From positions 246,500 through 310,499 of the forward strand of contig NZ_JBHTMU010000001.1 in assembly GCF_042679605.1 (NCBI RefSeq): a stretch of 64,000 bases of DNA, written 5' to 3'. The notes under the pieces are model-generated. The model ran no database searches. It had not been told where the DNA came from and saw only the letters and a list, made by a program, of their open reading frames with translations. The stretch is from Litorisediminicola beolgyonensis. Lineage in GTDB: Bacteria; Pseudomonadota; Alphaproteobacteria; Rhodobacterales; Rhodobacteraceae. This document shows, one piece after another, positions 33,520 through 41,990 of the stretch (position 1 is its first letter; each line of letters starts with the position of its first letter). Made by a program: the position numbers and the translations under genes.

Positions 33520-34251
33520 ATGACCGAGAAAACCGAAACGCGCGGAGGCGGATGGACGCGGCACCTGCCGCTGATCGCCATCGCCGTGGTCGCCGTGATC
33601 GGCGCGGTGACGCTGCGCGACTACCTGAGCTTCGAGACGCTGAAGGACAACCGCGAGGCGCTGCTGGCGTTTCGCGACGACAATTACGTCCTGACCGTCG
33701 CGGTCTTCATGGCGGCCTATATCGCCATCGTCGCCTTCTCGCTGCCCGGCGCTACGGTCGCGACGCTCACCGGCGGGTTCCTCTTTGCCACTTTTCCCGG
33801 CGCGCTCTTCAACGTCACCGCCGCGACCATCGGCGCCGCGCTGATATTCCTCGCCGCCCGTTGGGGATTGGGCGAGACGCTGTCGCGCCGGATGGAGGCC
33901 TCGGACGGCACGGTGCGCAAGATCAAGGACGGGATCGCCGAGAACGACTGGTCGGTGCTCTTTCTCATCCGCCTCGTGCCCGCGGTGCCGTTCTTCGTGG
34001 CCAATCTCGTGCCGGCCTTCGTCGGAGTGCCCCTGTGGAAATTCGTGGTGACCACCTTCCTCGGCATCATTCCCGGCGCCGTCGTCTACACCTCGGTCGG
34101 CGCGGGTCTGGGCGAGGTCTTCGCCCGGGGCGAGACGCCCAACCTCGGCATCATTTTCGAGCCGCGGATCCTGTTGCCGATCCTCGGATTGTGCCTGCTC
34201 GCGGCGCTGCCAATCCTGCTGAAGGCCGTGCGTGGAAAGAAAGGGCTCTGA
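33520..34251 (+). CDS. TVP38/TMEM64 (DedA-like) membrane protein
   Basis: 243 residues with about five to six membrane helices. The VTT-domain motif is seen as FSLPGATVATLTGGFLFA, GLGETLSRR, LIRLVPAVPFFVANLVPAF and GIIPGAVVYTSVGAGLG. The family is linked to lipid scrambling or flipping and ion-coupled transport, without a fixed substrate. AGGAG lies 8 nt upstream. The next gene, a disulfide reductase, begins 3 bp after the stop, so the pair is co-expressed. Confidence 0.88.
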   Translation: MTEKTETRGGGWTRHLPLIAIAVVAVIGAVTLRDYLSFETLKDNREALLAFRDDNYVLTVAVFMAAYIAIVAFSLPGATVATLTGGFLFATFPGALFNVTAATIGAALIFLAARWGLGETLSRRMEASDGTVRKIKDGIAENDWSVLFLIRLVPAVPFFVANLVPAFVGVPLWKFVVTTFLGIIPGAVVYTSVGAGLGEVFARGETPNLGIIFEPRILLPILGLCLLAALPILLKAVRGKKGL

Positions 34252-34254
34252 GCC

Positions 34255-35676
34255 ATGAACCGAATCTCCTGTGATCTCCTCATCATCGGCGCCGGGTCGG
34301 GCGGATTGTCGGTGGCCGCGGGCGCGGCGCAGATGGGCGCCGACGTGGTGCTCCTGGAACGGCATAAGATGGGCGGCGACTGCCTGAACTACGGCTGCGT
34401 CCCGTCGAAGGCCCTGATCCAGGCCGGGAAGGTGGCCCATGCGATGCGCACCGCCTCGCGCTACGGGATCGCGGATGTGGTGCCCGAGGTCGATTACGGC
34501 GCGGTCAAGGACCACGTCCACGGCGTCATCGACACCATCGCGCCGGTCGACAGCCAGGAGCGGTTCGAGGGGTTCGGCGTCCGGGTGATCCGCGAGGAGG
34601 GGCGCTTCGTCTCTGAGACCGAGGTCGAGGCGGGCGACACGCGCATCACCGCGCGGCGGATCGTGCTCGCCACCGGATCGCGCCCCTTCGTGCCCCCGAT
34701 CCCCGGGCTCGATACCGTACCTTACCTGACGAACGAGTCGCTCTGGGAGCTGCGTGAGCTGCCCGAGCACCTTCTGGTGATCGGCGGCGGCCCGATCGGG
34801 ATGGAGATGGCGCAGGCACACCTGCGGCTCGGCTCTAAGGTCACGGTGATCGAGGGCGCGCGCGCGCTGGGCAAGGACGATCCGGAGCTTGCGGCGCTGG
34901 CGCTTGAGAAGCTCCGCGCCGAAGGGCTGGTGATCGAGGAAGAGGCGCTGGCCAAGGAGGTGCGCGGCGAAGACGGCCGGATCGAGGTCGAGACGCAGGA
35001 CGGCCGCGTCTTCACCGGCTCGCATCTCCTGGTCGCGGTCGGGCGCAAGGCCAATACCGAGGCGCTCGATCTCGAGGTCGCCGGGATCGAGACGACCCGC
35101 ACCGGCATCAAGGTCGATGACCGCCTGCGGACCACGAACAAGCGCGTCTTTGCCATCGGCGACGTCGCGGGGGGCCTGCAATTCACCCATGTCGCGGGTT
35201 ACCATGCCGGCATCGTCGTGCGGCAGGCGATGTTCGGTCTCCCCGCCAAGGCCGGGACCGACCATATCCCCTGGGCGACCTATACCGATCCCGAGCTCGC
35301 GCATGTCGGCCTGACCGAGGCGGAGGCGAAGAAGCGCTACCCGTCCACCAAGGTCGAGATCGCGCGCTTCGCATACGACCACAATGACCGCGCGCAGGCC
35401 GAGCGCCACGCAGAGGGCCTCGTCAAGGTGGTCATCTACAAGGGCAAGCCGGTCGGCGCGTCGATTGTCGGCCACCAGGCGGGCGAGCATATCAACTTCT
35501 GGGCCTACGCGCTGTCCTCGGGGGCGAAAATGCGCGACATCACGGGCATGGTCTCGCCCTATCCGACATACGGGGAACTTAACAAACGCGTGGCCGGTGC
35601 CTATTTCTCACCAAGATTGTTCGAAAGTGACACGGTGAAGCGGGTGGTTCGGCTCGTCCAGCGCTGGCTGCCGTAG
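34255..35676 (+). CDS. FAD/NAD(P)H pyridine nucleotide-disulfide oxidoreductase (mercuric-reductase-like)
   Basis: 473 residues. The FAD site is LLIIGAGSGGLSVA, the redox disulfide is in GGDCLNYGCVPSKALI, the NAD(P)H site is VIGGGPIGMEMAQ, and the second FAD site is FAIGDVAGG. In lipoamide dehydrogenase a C-terminal His-Glu acts as base; here the region reads SPYPTYGELNK, with no histidine, as in mercuric-reductase-like relatives. No MerA N-terminal metal domain or C-terminal cysteine pair is present. The substrate is unknown; the partner TVP38 protein suggests a membrane-associated role. Confidence 0.88.
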   Translation: MNRISCDLLIIGAGSGGLSVAAGAAQMGADVVLLERHKMGGDCLNYGCVPSKALIQAGKVAHAMRTASRYGIADVVPEVDYGAVKDHVHGVIDTIAPVDSQERFEGFGVRVIREEGRFVSETEVEAGDTRITARRIVLATGSRPFVPPIPGLDTVPYLTNESLWELRELPEHLLVIGGGPIGMEMAQAHLRLGSKVTVIEGARALGKDDPELAALALEKLRAEGLVIEEEALAKEVRGEDGRIEVETQDGRVFTGSHLLVAVGRKANTEALDLEVAGIETTRTGIKVDDRLRTTNKRVFAIGDVAGGLQFTHVAGYHAGIVVRQAMFGLPAKAGTDHIPWATYTDPELAHVGLTEAEAKKRYPSTKVEIARFAYDHNDRAQAERHAEGLVKVVIYKGKPVGASIVGHQAGEHINFWAYALSSGAKMRDITGMVSPYPTYGELNKRVAGAYFSPRLFESDTVKRVVRLVQRWLP

Positions 35677-35703
35677 GTCGAAGGGAAGGCTCCGGGCGCA
35701 CCG

Positions 35704-37089
35704 ATGATCAATTCGCTCTCCGGACGGTTTCTCGTTCTCACGGTGATCTTCGTGATGTTCGCCGAGGTGATGATCTTCGTCCCGTCGGTCGCGCGCTTCC
35801 GGGAAGACTACCTGCTGGCGCGCCTCGAGCGCGCGCAGATCGCGTCCCTGGCGCTTCTTGCCGACGACATGATCGATCCCGATCTCGAGGAAGAGCTGCT
35901 TCTGAACGCGGGCGTGTTCAACGTCGTCTTGCGGCGCGATGCGGCGCGGCAGCTCGTGCTCTCCTCGCCGATGCCGGGCGCGGTGACCCAGACCTTCGAT
36001 CTGCGCGAAGCCGGGCCGCTCATGCTGATCCGCGACGCCGTGGTCGAGCTGGCGACGCCCGAGCCGCGGCTGATCCGGGTGATCGGCAACCCGCTCCGCG
36101 ATGCGGGGCTGCTGATCGAGGTGACGATGGAGACCGGCGCGCTCCGGCACGCGATGATCGACTACGGCCTGCGCATCCTCCTGCTGTCGGCGGTGATCTC
36201 GGTGGTCACGGCGGCGCTATTGTTCTTTGCCGTCCGGCGCTTGCTGGTGAAGCCGATCCGCGGCGTCGTCGGGGTGATGCAGAGCTATTCGGAAGCGCCC
36301 GAGGACGCGCGTCGGATCATCGAGCCCTCGGCCACGGTGCGCGAACTGCGCGAGGCGGAAGAGGCACTGCGCTCGCTCCAGACACAGCTCACCCAGGCGC
36401 TGCGCCAGAAGGAGCGGCTTGCCCAGCTCGGCGGTGCGGTGGCGCGGGTCAGCCATGACCTGCGCAACATCCTGACCTCGGCGCAGCTCTTCACCGACCG
36501 GATCGAGACCTCCGAGGACCCGATCGTCACGCGCATGGCGCCGAAGCTCGTCGGGTCGATCACGCGCGCCGTGTCGCTCTGCGAATCGACCCTGGCCTTC
36601 GGTCGCGCGGAAGAGCCCGCGCCGATGCTGACCCGCGTCCAGCTGGCGGCGCTGGTCGAGGAGGTGCTCGATGCCGAGCGGCTGGCGGTCGAGGAGGGTC
36701 AGGACATCTCGCTGGCGGCGGATATTCCCTCTGCCCTGAGCGTGCGGGCCGATCCCGAGCAGCTCTTCCGGGCAATTGCCAACCTTGTCCGCAACGCGCG
36801 GCAGGCCATCGGCGGCTCCGGGCGCGGAGGCGAGATCCGGGTCGGCGCGGAAAGCGGCGAAGGAGTCTGGGAGATCACCGTTGCCGATACCGGTCCGGGC
36901 CTGCCGCCCAAGGCCCGCGAATACCTCTTCCGCCCGTTCCAGGGCGGGGTGCGCAAAGGCGGCTCGGGCCTCGGGCTGGCGATCGTCTCCGAGCTTGTGC
37001 GCGGACATGGCGGCACGCTGGAGCTGGCGCAGTCCGACACGACCGGTACCGTTTTCGTGATCCGGCTGCCGATGGGCGATCTCGGCTGA
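35704..37089 (+). CDS. membrane sensor histidine kinase
   Basis: 461 residues. A transmembrane helix at 8-28 is followed by a periplasmic sensor segment, a second helix (about 160-180), a HAMP linker, the H-box VSHDLRNILTSA, and a HATPase domain with NLVRNARQAIGG, ADTGPGLPPK and GGSGLGLAIVSELV. No response regulator gene is adjacent, so the partner is elsewhere. It follows the reductase gene by 27 bp and may share its transcript. Confidence 0.9.
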   Translation: MINSLSGRFLVLTVIFVMFAEVMIFVPSVARFREDYLLARLERAQIASLALLADDMIDPDLEEELLLNAGVFNVVLRRDAARQLVLSSPMPGAVTQTFDLREAGPLMLIRDAVVELATPEPRLIRVIGNPLRDAGLLIEVTMETGALRHAMIDYGLRILLLSAVISVVTAALLFFAVRRLLVKPIRGVVGVMQSYSEAPEDARRIIEPSATVRELREAEEALRSLQTQLTQALRQKERLAQLGGAVARVSHDLRNILTSAQLFTDRIETSEDPIVTRMAPKLVGSITRAVSLCESTLAFGRAEEPAPMLTRVQLAALVEEVLDAERLAVEEGQDISLAADIPSALSVRADPEQLFRAIANLVRNARQAIGGSGRGGEIRVGAESGEGVWEITVADTGPGLPPKAREYLFRPFQGGVRKGGSGLGLAIVSELVRGHGGTLELAQSDTTGTVFVIRLPMGDLG

Positions 37090-37192
37090 GCCGCAACCCG
37101 GATACCGGACCGGTATCCGCCGAAATCCGGTCTTTCGGATTTCGCTGCCGGACCGCCCCACCAAATTGACGCGCATTTTTTGCCGGACCCCC

Positions 37193-37221
37193 TTGCACTG
37201 CGCGGGCTGGGTTTGTAGATG
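37193..37221 (+). promoter_or_regulatory. promoter of tRNA-Arg
   Basis: TTGCAC (37193-37198), a 17-nt spacer ending in TTTG, and TAGATG (37216-37221), directly before the tRNA. The expected start is about 4 nt upstream of the mature 5' end. Confidence 0.6.
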
Positions 37222-37231
37222 CAGCCCTCAC

Positions 37232-37308
37232 GGACCGATAGCTCAGCTGGATAGAGTACCTGACTACGAATCAGGGGGTCGGGGGTTCGAATCCTCCTCG
37301 GTCCGCCA
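37232..37308 (+). tRNA. tRNA-Arg (anticodon ACG)
   Basis: A 77-nt cloverleaf. The acceptor GGACCGA (37232-37238) pairs with TCGGTCC (37298-37304), then G and an encoded CCA. The anticodon loop CTACGAA gives ACG (37266-37268), read as ICG after deamination. The T-loop GGTTCGAATCC is intact. Confidence 0.95.
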
Positions 37309-37471
37309 CCATATTCCCTCAAATCGACCGGAATATGTGTGCAAGAAGACTCAATTCGCATACCTTAAGCCCCTGATCCGGCCGTCCGGACGGGCCACGC
37401 TTGCAAGGACATGCGGCGATTCTATCCTTTCGGAAACGGCCTCGAGCCAGACGCAAGGGACCCTGCAACCC

Positions 37472-37936
37472 ATGGGCCGCACCATGAGCTTTGGACAACA
37501 GATCGCGGCGATGCCGCTGCGCAGGACGAAGTCCGGCGGGTTCGAGGTGCTCATGGTCACGTCGCGCGACACGGGCCGATGGGTCATGCCCAAGGGCTGG
37601 GAGATGGATGGCGAGAAGCCCTGGTCGGCCGCCGAGATCGAGGCACTCGAAGAGGCGGGGGCCGTTGGGTACATCTCGAAGAAATCCATCGGCCAGTTCC
37701 ACTACGGCAAAGTGCTCGACGATGGCAGCGTGCAGCCCTGCGTGGTGCGCGTCTTCCCGATGATGGTGGAGCGGCTCAAGAGCGACTGGAAAGAGCGCAA
37801 GCAGCGCAAGCGCCGGTGGTTCACCCTCGACAGCGCCGCCGACAAGGTCGATGAGCCTGATCTTGCGGAGCTTCTCCGCGAAATCGGCCGCAAGCCGAAG
37901 AAGCAACCGATCATCCGGGAATTGTTGCGCGGCTGA
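37472..37936 (+). CDS. Nudix hydrolase (DIPP-like)
   Basis: 154 residues. The Nudix box runs from Gly42 to Gly66 (GWEMDGEKPW...EALEEAGAVG). Its REUXEE core reads IEALEE: the first Arg is Ile56, while the metal-binding glutamates remain. The MPKGWEMDGE pattern resembles diphosphoinositol polyphosphate phosphohydrolases (substrate: diphosphates such as Ap5A or inositol pyrophosphate). Start 37472 follows AAGGGA; ATG 37484 is an alternative. The basic C-terminus (WKERKQRKRRWF) is typical. Confidence 0.82.
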   Translation: MGRTMSFGQQIAAMPLRRTKSGGFEVLMVTSRDTGRWVMPKGWEMDGEKPWSAAEIEALEEAGAVGYISKKSIGQFHYGKVLDDGSVQPCVVRVFPMMVERLKSDWKERKQRKRRWFTLDSAADKVDEPDLAELLREIGRKPKKQPIIRELLRG

Positions 37937-38348
37937 GTGTCGAGAACGGGGCAAGCGACAGGTCAGCGCTTTCGCGCTTTGGACCTTGCCAACCGAGCCT
38001 TTCGAGAACGTGCAAAAAGGAGGTCGCAAGGGCCGCGCCGGCGGGACGCGACCCTTGCCCCTTCCGAAGCTGGGCTGGGATCGTTCCGCCAAGGCCCCTC
38101 AGCCGTGCGTCACGCCCCTGCGCGCTTCGAAACTGGTCCCGGTATCTCACCGGGTGTGGTGCTGAACGCCGCCCGCCGCGAGTTCGTCGTCAAAACGGAT
38201 GCCAATGCACGGGCGTTGCTGCAGAAACCGCATCCCCGACATTGCGTGCGAGAGAGGTCGGCAACGGAACCCCAGCGTCGTTCGCGCCCCGCTTATGGAA
38301 CGCTTCGCTCGCCCGTGCATTTAACTGTGACATAGTGAGGCTTAAAAA
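37937..38348. other. gene-free stretch upstream of the Fnr-like gene
   Basis: 412 bp without a convincing gene. I see GCAAGGG (38026-38032) and its complement CCCTTGC (38052-38058), and an orphan AAAAAGGAGGT at about 38014-38024 with no start codon at usable distance. The promoter of the Fnr-like gene should lie in the AT-richer last 60 bp. No Fnr box (TTGAT-N4-ATCAA) is seen. Confidence 0.4.
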
Positions 38349-39077
38349 ATGCCGATCAAATGCCGGGCCTGCCCAATCCGCAAATTGCGGTTGTTCCAGC
38401 CGATGACCGATCAGGAACTGGCCTTCATGGAACGGTTCAAGATCGGCGAGATGACCGTCGAGCCGGGCACGCCGCTTCTGTCCGAAGGTGCGAACTCCCC
38501 CCAGATCTTCACCGCGCTCTCGGGCTTCGGCCTGCGCTTCAAGATGCTGCCCGATGGCCGCAGGCAGGTCCTGAGCATGATTTTTCCGGGCGATCTCATT
38601 GGGTTGCAGGCGGGCGTCATGCGGGAGATGACGCACAATATCGAGGCCACGACGGCCATGAAGCTCTGCGTGTTCAACCGAAACGAGCTCTGGTCGCTCT
38701 ACAAGACCCATCCCAGCCGGGCCTATGATCTCACCTGGATCGCCTCCTCGGAGGAGCGTTTTCTGGGCGAGGCGCTGACCGCGATCGGGCAGAAATCGGC
38801 GATGGAAAGCCTCGCCTGGGCGCTGTCACGGGTTTTTCGCAGACTCGAAGCGCTCGATATGCTCGAAGGGAACAGCGTTCCCTTGCCCTACCGTCAGCAG
38901 GATCTTGCCGATGCGCTCGGGTTGTCGCTGGTTCACACCAACAAGACTCTCGCGAAACTGCGCGAACGGCAGATCGCAAGCTGGGCGGATGGACGCCTGT
39001 CTGTTTCCGATCTGGAGCAACTCGAGGAGATCGGGCTGGTCGAGGGCGGACCGCCTCCGGCCCGCCCGCTGATGTAG
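38349..39077 (+). CDS. Crp/Fnr family transcription regulator
   Basis: 242 residues. The N-terminal cNMP-binding-like beta-roll (about 15-140) is followed by a helix-turn-helix in PYRQQDLADALGLSLVHTNKTLAKL. Two N-terminal cysteines (IKCRACPIRKL, Cys5 and Cys8) recall Fnr, but the full four-cysteine [4Fe-4S] pattern is not visible, so oxygen sensing is uncertain. It is a monocistronic gene. The ATG has GAGG about 9 nt upstream. Confidence 0.85.
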   Translation: MPIKCRACPIRKLRLFQPMTDQELAFMERFKIGEMTVEPGTPLLSEGANSPQIFTALSGFGLRFKMLPDGRRQVLSMIFPGDLIGLQAGVMREMTHNIEATTAMKLCVFNRNELWSLYKTHPSRAYDLTWIASSEERFLGEALTAIGQKSAMESLAWALSRVFRRLEALDMLEGNSVPLPYRQQDLADALGLSLVHTNKTLAKLRERQIASWADGRLSVSDLEQLEEIGLVEGGPPPARPLM

Positions 39078-39105
39078 ACCGCTCTTTTGGACAGCGCTCT
39101 GCGTG

Positions 39106-40014
39106 TCAGCGATTGCGGTAGACCGCGCAGAGACACCCCCGAGCCTTCAGCTGCGAACAGAAGGTCCAGGCCGCGTCCCGGCTGTCCCGGCCGACGCGCG
39201 CCAGGTAATACCCGCCCTTCGGGCTGGCGCGGCTCTTCTCGTAGACATAATCGATCCGCTCGCTCTTGAGCGCACCGCTGCAGGCTCGGGTGGTGCGCTC
39301 GAACTTCTCGCGCGCGGCCTTCTTCGTCGCGCCGAACGCGACCTGCACGCCCCAGTCTCGCAGGCGCGGCGCGACCTCGGGGAAGGCCGTCACCCGCCGG
39401 GTCGTGGCCAGCGCAAGGCAGGCGCTCACGAAGGGCGTCGCGCCGTCCAGCCGGAAATCGTGGTCCTCGGGCGGATCGTCCCGCCAGTCCCAGGCGGTGA
39501 GCCCGGTGATGATGCGCACGTAGTCGATGGTCTCGCGCGGCAGGCCCCCGGTATCGGCGATGAACTTCTCGGCCCGCGCCTCGCCGCCGTTATAGGCGAC
39601 GGCCGCCAGTCCCGGGTTGCCGAAGCGGCGGACAAGCTCGCCCAGATATTCCGCCGAGAACTCCATCGCCAAGGCAGGGTTGTAGCTGTCGACGAGACCG
39701 CGCAGCGCCGCGGTGGAATCGATGAACTGCGCGATGCCGCGCGCGGCGGCGGGGCTGACCGCGTTCGGATCGAACCGGCTTTCCTGCCAGAGAAGCCGCG
39801 CGAAGAAGCCCGCGGGCAGGTCATGCGCCTTCGAGAAGGTCTCGATCGCGCGGCAGGTGTCGTAGGTGAAATGCGCGGGCCGGATGCACTGGACCGGGCC
39901 GAAGCGACCCGAGGAACAGAGCGTTCCCGGACCGGCGGGCTGCGCGGCCGCAGGCAGGCTGAGGAGGGCAAGACAACAAAACAAAAGGACTCGGATCATG
40001 GGGCCGAGCTTCAT
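39106..40014 (-). CDS. exported lytic transglycosylase (SLT domain)
   Basis: 302 residues. A signal peptide (MIRVLLFCCLALLSLPAAAQ) precedes an SLT domain with catalytic Glu78 in LLWQESRFDPNAVSPAAARG and the later AAVAYNGGEARAEKF. The C-terminal region contains a SPOR-like GYYLARVGRDSRDAAWTFCSQLKARGC segment (quoted in part: YYLARVGRDSRDAA). It cleaves peptidoglycan glycan strands in the periplasm. The start is 40014, or ATG 39999 which gives a cleaner signal peptide. It is divergent from ftsY. Confidence 0.85.
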   Translation of the reverse strand: MKLGPMIRVLLFCCLALLSLPAAAQPAGPGTLCSSGRFGPVQCIRPAHFTYDTCRAIETFSKAHDLPAGFFARLLWQESRFDPNAVSPAAARGIAQFIDSTAALRGLVDSYNPALAMEFSAEYLGELVRRFGNPGLAAVAYNGGEARAEKFIADTGGLPRETIDYVRIITGLTAWDWRDDPPEDHDFRLDGATPFVSACLALATTRRVTAFPEVAPRLRDWGVQVAFGATKKAAREKFERTTRACSGALKSERIDYVYEKSRASPKGGYYLARVGRDSRDAAWTFCSQLKARGCLCAVYRNR

Positions 40015-40105
40015 CGTGCATCCGTCGCCGCGTCAACGGGGACTTTCCCATCGGGGCGCGAGGGATTAGGTCAGTTTTGCGTGAGTGAAGCGGAGCCCGA
40101 GGGTT

Positions 40106-41416
40106 ATGTCCTTTTTCGGAAAGCTGAAGAGCCGTCTCTTCAAGTCCTCCTCGAAGATCGAGGAAGGGCTCGATGCCATCGTCGAAGAGGGCGGCGAGCC
40201 GGACCGGGAGCCCCAGGGCGTTCCCGCCGACCCCGAGCCGACCCCCGCGCCGCCCGAGGTCACGCCGCCTGCGGACCCTGAGCCCGCGCCCGTTCCCGAC
40301 ACGCCCCCCGCGCCGCCCGAGGAAACGCCCGCGCCCGTCGATCCCGAACCCGAGATCACCCCCGATCCCGGACCGGGACCCGCGGCACTCCCGCCCGCGG
40401 ACCCCGAGCCCGAGCGGCCGGTCGAGCGGCCCCCCGTGACCCCGCTCGAGATCCCCGCAGAGGACGTTCCAAGCGCTCCGGACGCCCCGCTCGAGGTGCC
40501 GGTGGAGACGCCGTCCGAGAGCCGCAAACCCGGCCTGATGGGCCGTCTCTTCGGGCGCGGCGGCTCGGAAGCGCCGGTGATGCGCCGGACGCTCGACGAC
40601 GACATGCTCGAAAGCCTCGAAGAGCTGCTGATCTCGGCCGATATGGGCGTCGACACCGCGCTGCGCGTCACCGCGAACATGGCCGAGGGGCGCTATGGCC
40701 GGAAGCTCTCGGTCCCGGAGATCAAGGAGCTCCTGTCGCGCGAAGTGGCCCGGATCATGGAGCCGGTCGCCAAGCCGCTGCCGCTCTACCCGACCAAGCC
40801 GCAGGTGGTGCTGGTCGTGGGCGTGAACGGCTCGGGCAAGACCACCACCATCGGCAAGCTCGCAAGCCAGTTCAAGGCGGCGGGCAAGCATGTCGTGATC
40901 GCGGCGGGCGACACGTTCCGCGCCGCGGCGGTCGAGCAGTTGCAGGTCTGGGGCGACCGCGCGGGCGTGCCGGTCCTGACCGCGCCCGAAGGCTCCGACC
41001 CCGCGAGCCTGGCCTTCGACGCCATGACCAAGGCGCAGGCCGAGGGCGCCGATCTCCTGATGATCGATACGGCCGGACGGCTCCAGAACCGGCAGGACCT
41101 CATGGAGGAGCTGGCCAAGATCGTCCGCGTGATCCGCAAGAAGGATCCCGAGGCCCCGCACAACACGCTCCTGGTGCTCGACGCGACCACGGGGCAGAAC
41201 GCGCTCAACCAGGTCGAGACCTTCCAGAAGCTCGCCGATGTCACGGGCCTCGTCATGACCAAGCTCGACGGCACCGCGAAAGGCGGCGTTCTGGTCGCGC
41301 TCGCGGACAAGTTCGGCCTGCCGATCCATGCCATCGGCGTGGGCGAGCAGATCGACGATCTCGCCCCCTTCGATCCCGAGGAGTTCGCGGCGGCGTTGAC
41401 CGGTTCGGCGACGTGA
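40106..41416 (+). CDS. ftsY: signal recognition particle receptor FtsY
   Basis: 436 residues. A basic N-terminus (MSFFGKLKSRLFKSSSK) is followed by a Pro/Glu/Asp-rich linker (about 30-135) and the NG domain. G1 is GVNGSGKTTTIGKL, G3 is DTAGRLQN, G4 is TKLDGTAKGG and DTFRAAAVEQL is present. It docks SRP-ribosome complexes at the membrane. The linker is dominated by PEP/PAP repeats and replaces the acidic A domain. Confidence 0.96.
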   Translation: MSFFGKLKSRLFKSSSKIEEGLDAIVEEGGEPDREPQGVPADPEPTPAPPEVTPPADPEPAPVPDTPPAPPEETPAPVDPEPEITPDPGPGPAALPPADPEPERPVERPPVTPLEIPAEDVPSAPDAPLEVPVETPSESRKPGLMGRLFGRGGSEAPVMRRTLDDDMLESLEELLISADMGVDTALRVTANMAEGRYGRKLSVPEIKELLSREVARIMEPVAKPLPLYPTKPQVVLVVGVNGSGKTTTIGKLASQFKAAGKHVVIAAGDTFRAAAVEQLQVWGDRAGVPVLTAPEGSDPASLAFDAMTKAQAEGADLLMIDTAGRLQNRQDLMEELAKIVRVIRKKDPEAPHNTLLVLDATTGQNALNQVETFQKLADVTGLVMTKLDGTAKGGVLVALADKFGLPIHAIGVGEQIDDLAPFDPEEFAAALTGSAT

Positions 41417-41420
41417 CGGC

Positions 41421-41909
41421 TCAGAGCGAGTCGGTTCCGTCCCCGGGCATGATGTGCCGGATCATCCAGAGCACGACGAGCGTCAGCGCCGTGGCGAGTG
41501 CCGCGAGGGGGATATTGCCGATCCCGCAGCACAGCCCGACTGCGCCCGCCATCCACATGCCCGCGCCGGTGGTCAGCCCCGCGACCTTGGTGCCCTGCGT
41601 GATGATCGAACCCGCGGCGAGAAACGCGACGCCCGACGTCACCGCTTCGATCAGGCGGATGGGATCGAAGCGCAGCGTCGATTTCTCGTTCTCGGGCAGT
41701 TCGATCAGGTCGAAGGCGATCAGCGTGAAGAGGCAGGCCCCCGTGGCGATCAGCATATGCGTCCGCAGCCCGGCGGAGTTTCCGTGCCGCTCGCGCTCGA
41801 ACCCGAGAATCGCGCCCATGATCAAGGCGCAGACCAGCCGGGTCAGCGCGACGGGCAACGGCGTGGCCGAGAATGTGGAAAGGAATTCCTGCTGGATGAG
41901 GTCGATCAC
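41421..41909 (-). CDS. MgtC/SapB family membrane protein
   Basis: 162 residues with four to five membrane helices. The MgtC signature is RLVCALIMGAILGFERER with GLRTHMLIATGACLFTL and VAFLAAGSIITQG. The family is linked to low-magnesium survival and acid stress; many environmental members have no proven role. It starts with GTG 41909 (AGGAG 10 nt upstream). It converges with ftsY, with a 4-bp gap. Confidence 0.85.
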   Translation of the reverse strand: MIDLIQQEFLSTFSATPLPVALTRLVCALIMGAILGFERERHGNSAGLRTHMLIATGACLFTLIAFDLIELPENEKSTLRFDPIRLIEAVTSGVAFLAAGSIITQGTKVAGLTTGAGMWMAGAVGLCCGIGNIPLAALATALTLVVLWMIRHIMPGDGTDSL

Positions 41910-41990
41910 GGCTCCGCGTCTCCTGGGCTTGGTCAAAGCAAACGTCCCGGGGCCGGGAAAGGTCCGCGCCGCCGTTGAGGCCGCCCGGAC

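Noticed and set aside
33412..35490. Very long minus-strand open frame (692 codons) antisense to the TVP38 and reductase genes
   Set aside because: It is His/Asp/Gly/Arg-rich, as expected for the complement of GC-rich coding DNA, while the plus-strand genes have intact motifs and ribosome sites.
38014..38024. Orphan AAAAAGGAGGT resembling a perfect Shine-Dalgarno site
   Set aside because: No ATG, GTG or TTG lies at usable distance on the plus strand, and no open frame starts there, so it is probably chance.
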